Below are positions 5,905 to 6,795 of a stretch of 6,795 bases of DNA, piece by piece. The stretch spans positions 1 to 6,795 of the forward strand of contig JAEWCT010000174.1 of assembly GCA_023390485.1 (NCBI GenBank). Reading direction: 5' to 3'. This DNA is from Pseudomonadota bacterium. Lineage in GTDB: Bacteria > Pseudomonadota > Alphaproteobacteria > Rhizobiales > Hyphomicrobiaceae. The notes below the pieces were generated by a model. The model was given only the letters and a program-made list of their open reading frames with translations, did no database searches and was not told the DNA's origin. Positions within the stretch are counted from its first letter, which is position 1. Each line of letters begins with the position of its first letter. Both the position numbers and the translations under genes were made by a program.

Positions 5905-6635
5905 TTCCCGTCGGCTATCTTACGGACATCGAGTGGCTCGCCGACGTCATTCGTCTTCCGCGCAACCGCGACGCTTGCCAACCAGGTTTCTGCGGCCCCG
6001 ACTATATGTTCCCTCATCAAGGCTTCGGCCCGAGACGATTGCCGCTGTTCGATCGCGAGAAGCATTCGGTAATGCTCGCTCTGACCCTGGCGAATATGCG
6101 CCAGGAAACTGTCATTGAATTGATACTGACCGACGAATCCCCTGTGAACCAGCGGAATGCGCTGAGTCAGTTCTATCATTCGGGCCAAAAAGTCGTTGCC
6201 GCATTCGCCGGCCAGAGCGGAATGAAAGAGATCGTTGACGTGCATCCAGTCCTTGATGTCTTGCTTGCGGGCCTTGCTGACAGCGAGCAATTTATCCCCG
6301 CTTTCAAGTATCGATTTGAGATTCTTGAGTGCGCTATCCGTCAAACCGGTTTCGGCAAGGACGCGGCAGACCATTCCTTCCAGCGTGGCGCGCACCGAAT
6401 AGGCGTTGGCGATTTCGTCCAAGGTAAAGGATCGGACCTTGTAGCCTCGCCAAGGTCCCGGTACGAGCAGGCCTTCGTTAGCGAGGGCCGCCAAGGCGGA
6501 TCTCACCGGCGTTCGGGACATTCCGAGCAGTTCGGCGACATGAGCCTCCTGCAGGTGCGTGTCCGGTTCGATCTCACCCATGAGCAGGAGATTTCTGAGC
6601 TTTTCGGCTGCAGTATCCCGAAGAGACGTCGACAT
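5892..6635 (-). CDS. GntR-family regulator, FCD (FadR) subfamily, copy 2
   Basis: This 247-residue regulator has the same layout as copy 1: winged helix-turn-helix (about 6-70) and FCD domain with NDLFH (134-138), EHYR with His188, and MREHI with His210. Through the recognition helix (LLGMSRTPVRSALA) it is identical to copy 1, so both probably bind the same sites. Divergence is concentrated at about residues 72-128 at the start of the ligand domain (for example SALKNLKSIL against EARDGLRAII) and in the tail. The ATG at 6635 is preferred to an in-frame GTG at 6686, which would add an Arg/Gly-rich N-terminus unlike the family; GGGG lies about 10 nt upstream. The gene starts 68 nt after the FAD-linked oxidase stop, so it may be transcribed with that gene. 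No operator-like site is clear before it. Ligand unknown, presumably an acid of the pathway. Confidence 0.9.
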   Translation of the reverse strand: MSTSLRDTAAEKLRNLLLMGEIEPDTHLQEAHVAELLGMSRTPVRSALAALANEGLLVPGPWRGYKVRSFTLDEIANAYSVRATLEGMVCRVLAETGLTDSALKNLKSILESGDKLLAVSKARKQDIKDWMHVNDLFHSALAGECGNDFLARMIELTQRIPLVHRGFVGQYQFNDSFLAHIRQGQSEHYRMLLAIEQRQSSRAEALMREHIVGAAETWLASVAVARKTNDVGEPLDVRKIADGKFVS

Positions 6636-6654
6636 TTTGAACCAACCCCGTTGT

Positions 6655-6665
6655 CGGCGAAGCCG
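6655..6665 (-). other. short inverted repeat before gntR2
   Basis: CGGC GAA GCCG (plus strand) could form a small hairpin in the 68-nt gap between the FAD-linked oxidase stop and gntR2. There is no U-tract, so I do not call a terminator. Nothing else is recognised in the gap. Confidence 0.25.
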
Positions 6666-6703
6666 GCGAGCCCCGCCCGCCTCCACCTATATACAGACCC
6701 GCT

Positions 6704-6795
6704 TCAATCTTGGAAAATCTTGCCGGGATTCATCAGGTTGCTGGGATCGAGAGCCGCCTTGATCGCCCTCATGACCTCCACGGCCCCGCCATGTT
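6704..6795 (-). CDS. FAD-linked oxidase (GlcD/D-2-hydroxyacid dehydrogenase type), C-terminal fragment
   Basis: The last 29 codons and TGA of a gene entering from the right edge. The end MRAIKAALDPSNLMNPGKIF is the hallmark C-terminus of the FAD-linked oxidase family (vanillyl-alcohol-oxidase fold): glycolate oxidase GlcD, D-lactate dehydrogenase and D-2-hydroxyglutarate dehydrogenase end in A.K..LDP...NPGK. The preceding HGGAVE fits the same region. Members oxidise 2-hydroxy acids to 2-oxo acids with FAD, usually passing electrons to the respiratory chain. The specific substrate cannot be told from 29 residues. It is co-directional with gntR2 and 68 nt upstream of it, so it is probably part of the same locus. 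Confidence 0.75.
   Translation of the reverse strand, partial: HGGAVEVMRAIKAALDPSNLMNPGKIFQD

Larger units (their letters stand above)
5789..6635 (-). repeat. tandem duplication, unit 2 (gntR2 plus gntR1 control region)
   Basis: Second copy of the roughly 890-bp unit. It holds gntR2 and a control region with the same ordered landmarks as unit 1. After site C the similarity continues into CTGTGCTCGAAGGGGC, a probable relic of the aldehyde dehydrogenase start region carried along in the duplication. Ends are approximate. Confidence 0.75.

Noticed and set aside
6684..6700. A fifth operator at the CTATATACAG sequence before gntR2
   Set aside because: It shares only TATAC with the palindrome and lacks both TTTGG and AAAT arms.

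Overview
This window is a densely packed, GC-rich (clearly above 50% by eye) bacterial segment in which every gene I can support lies on the minus strand. The protein families and the N-terminus of the ArgJ-like protein look proteobacterial, perhaps alpha- or betaproteobacterial; I cannot name the species. No tRNA, rRNA, CRISPR array, insertion sequence or convincing terminator is visible, and no stretch over 300 bases lacks a gene.

In transcription order (high to low coordinates) the genes are: the last 29 codons of an FAD-linked oxidase (6704-6795); two closely related GntR/FCD regulators, gntR2 (5892-6635) and gntR1 (5014-5742); an NAD(P)-dependent aldehyde dehydrogenase of the 2-oxoglutarate-semialdehyde type (3459-4898); beta and alpha subunits of a succinyl-CoA-synthetase-like acyl-CoA ligase (2277-3404 and 1376-2275, 1 nt apart); an acyl-CoA dehydrogenase family protein (186-1352); and the first 52 codons of an ArgJ-like N-acetyltransferase (1-156). 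Short gaps from the aldehyde dehydrogenase to argJ suggest one operon.

The enzymes suggest catabolism of a carboxylic or hydroxy acid: oxidation by the FAD enzyme, aldehyde to acid by the dehydrogenase, ATP-dependent CoA activation by the SucCD-like pair, then work on the thioester by the acyl-CoA dehydrogenase homologue. The substrate cannot be read from sequence. The acyl-CoA dehydrogenase homologue lacks glutamate at both standard catalytic-base positions, so its chemistry may not be ordinary desaturation.

The most striking part is the control region. A gntR gene together with the promoter region below it has been tandemly duplicated with a period of about 890 bp. Each copy carries a pair of operator-like palindromes around a GTATAC/GGATAC core, 73 and 74 bp apart (about seven helical turns), a TTGGCGC element and a TTGAC -35-like box at nearly fixed spacing, while the DNA between them has diverged. 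One copy lies before the catabolic operon and the other before gntR1, suggesting that the operon and gntR1 are controlled by the same regulator(s) through the same architecture.
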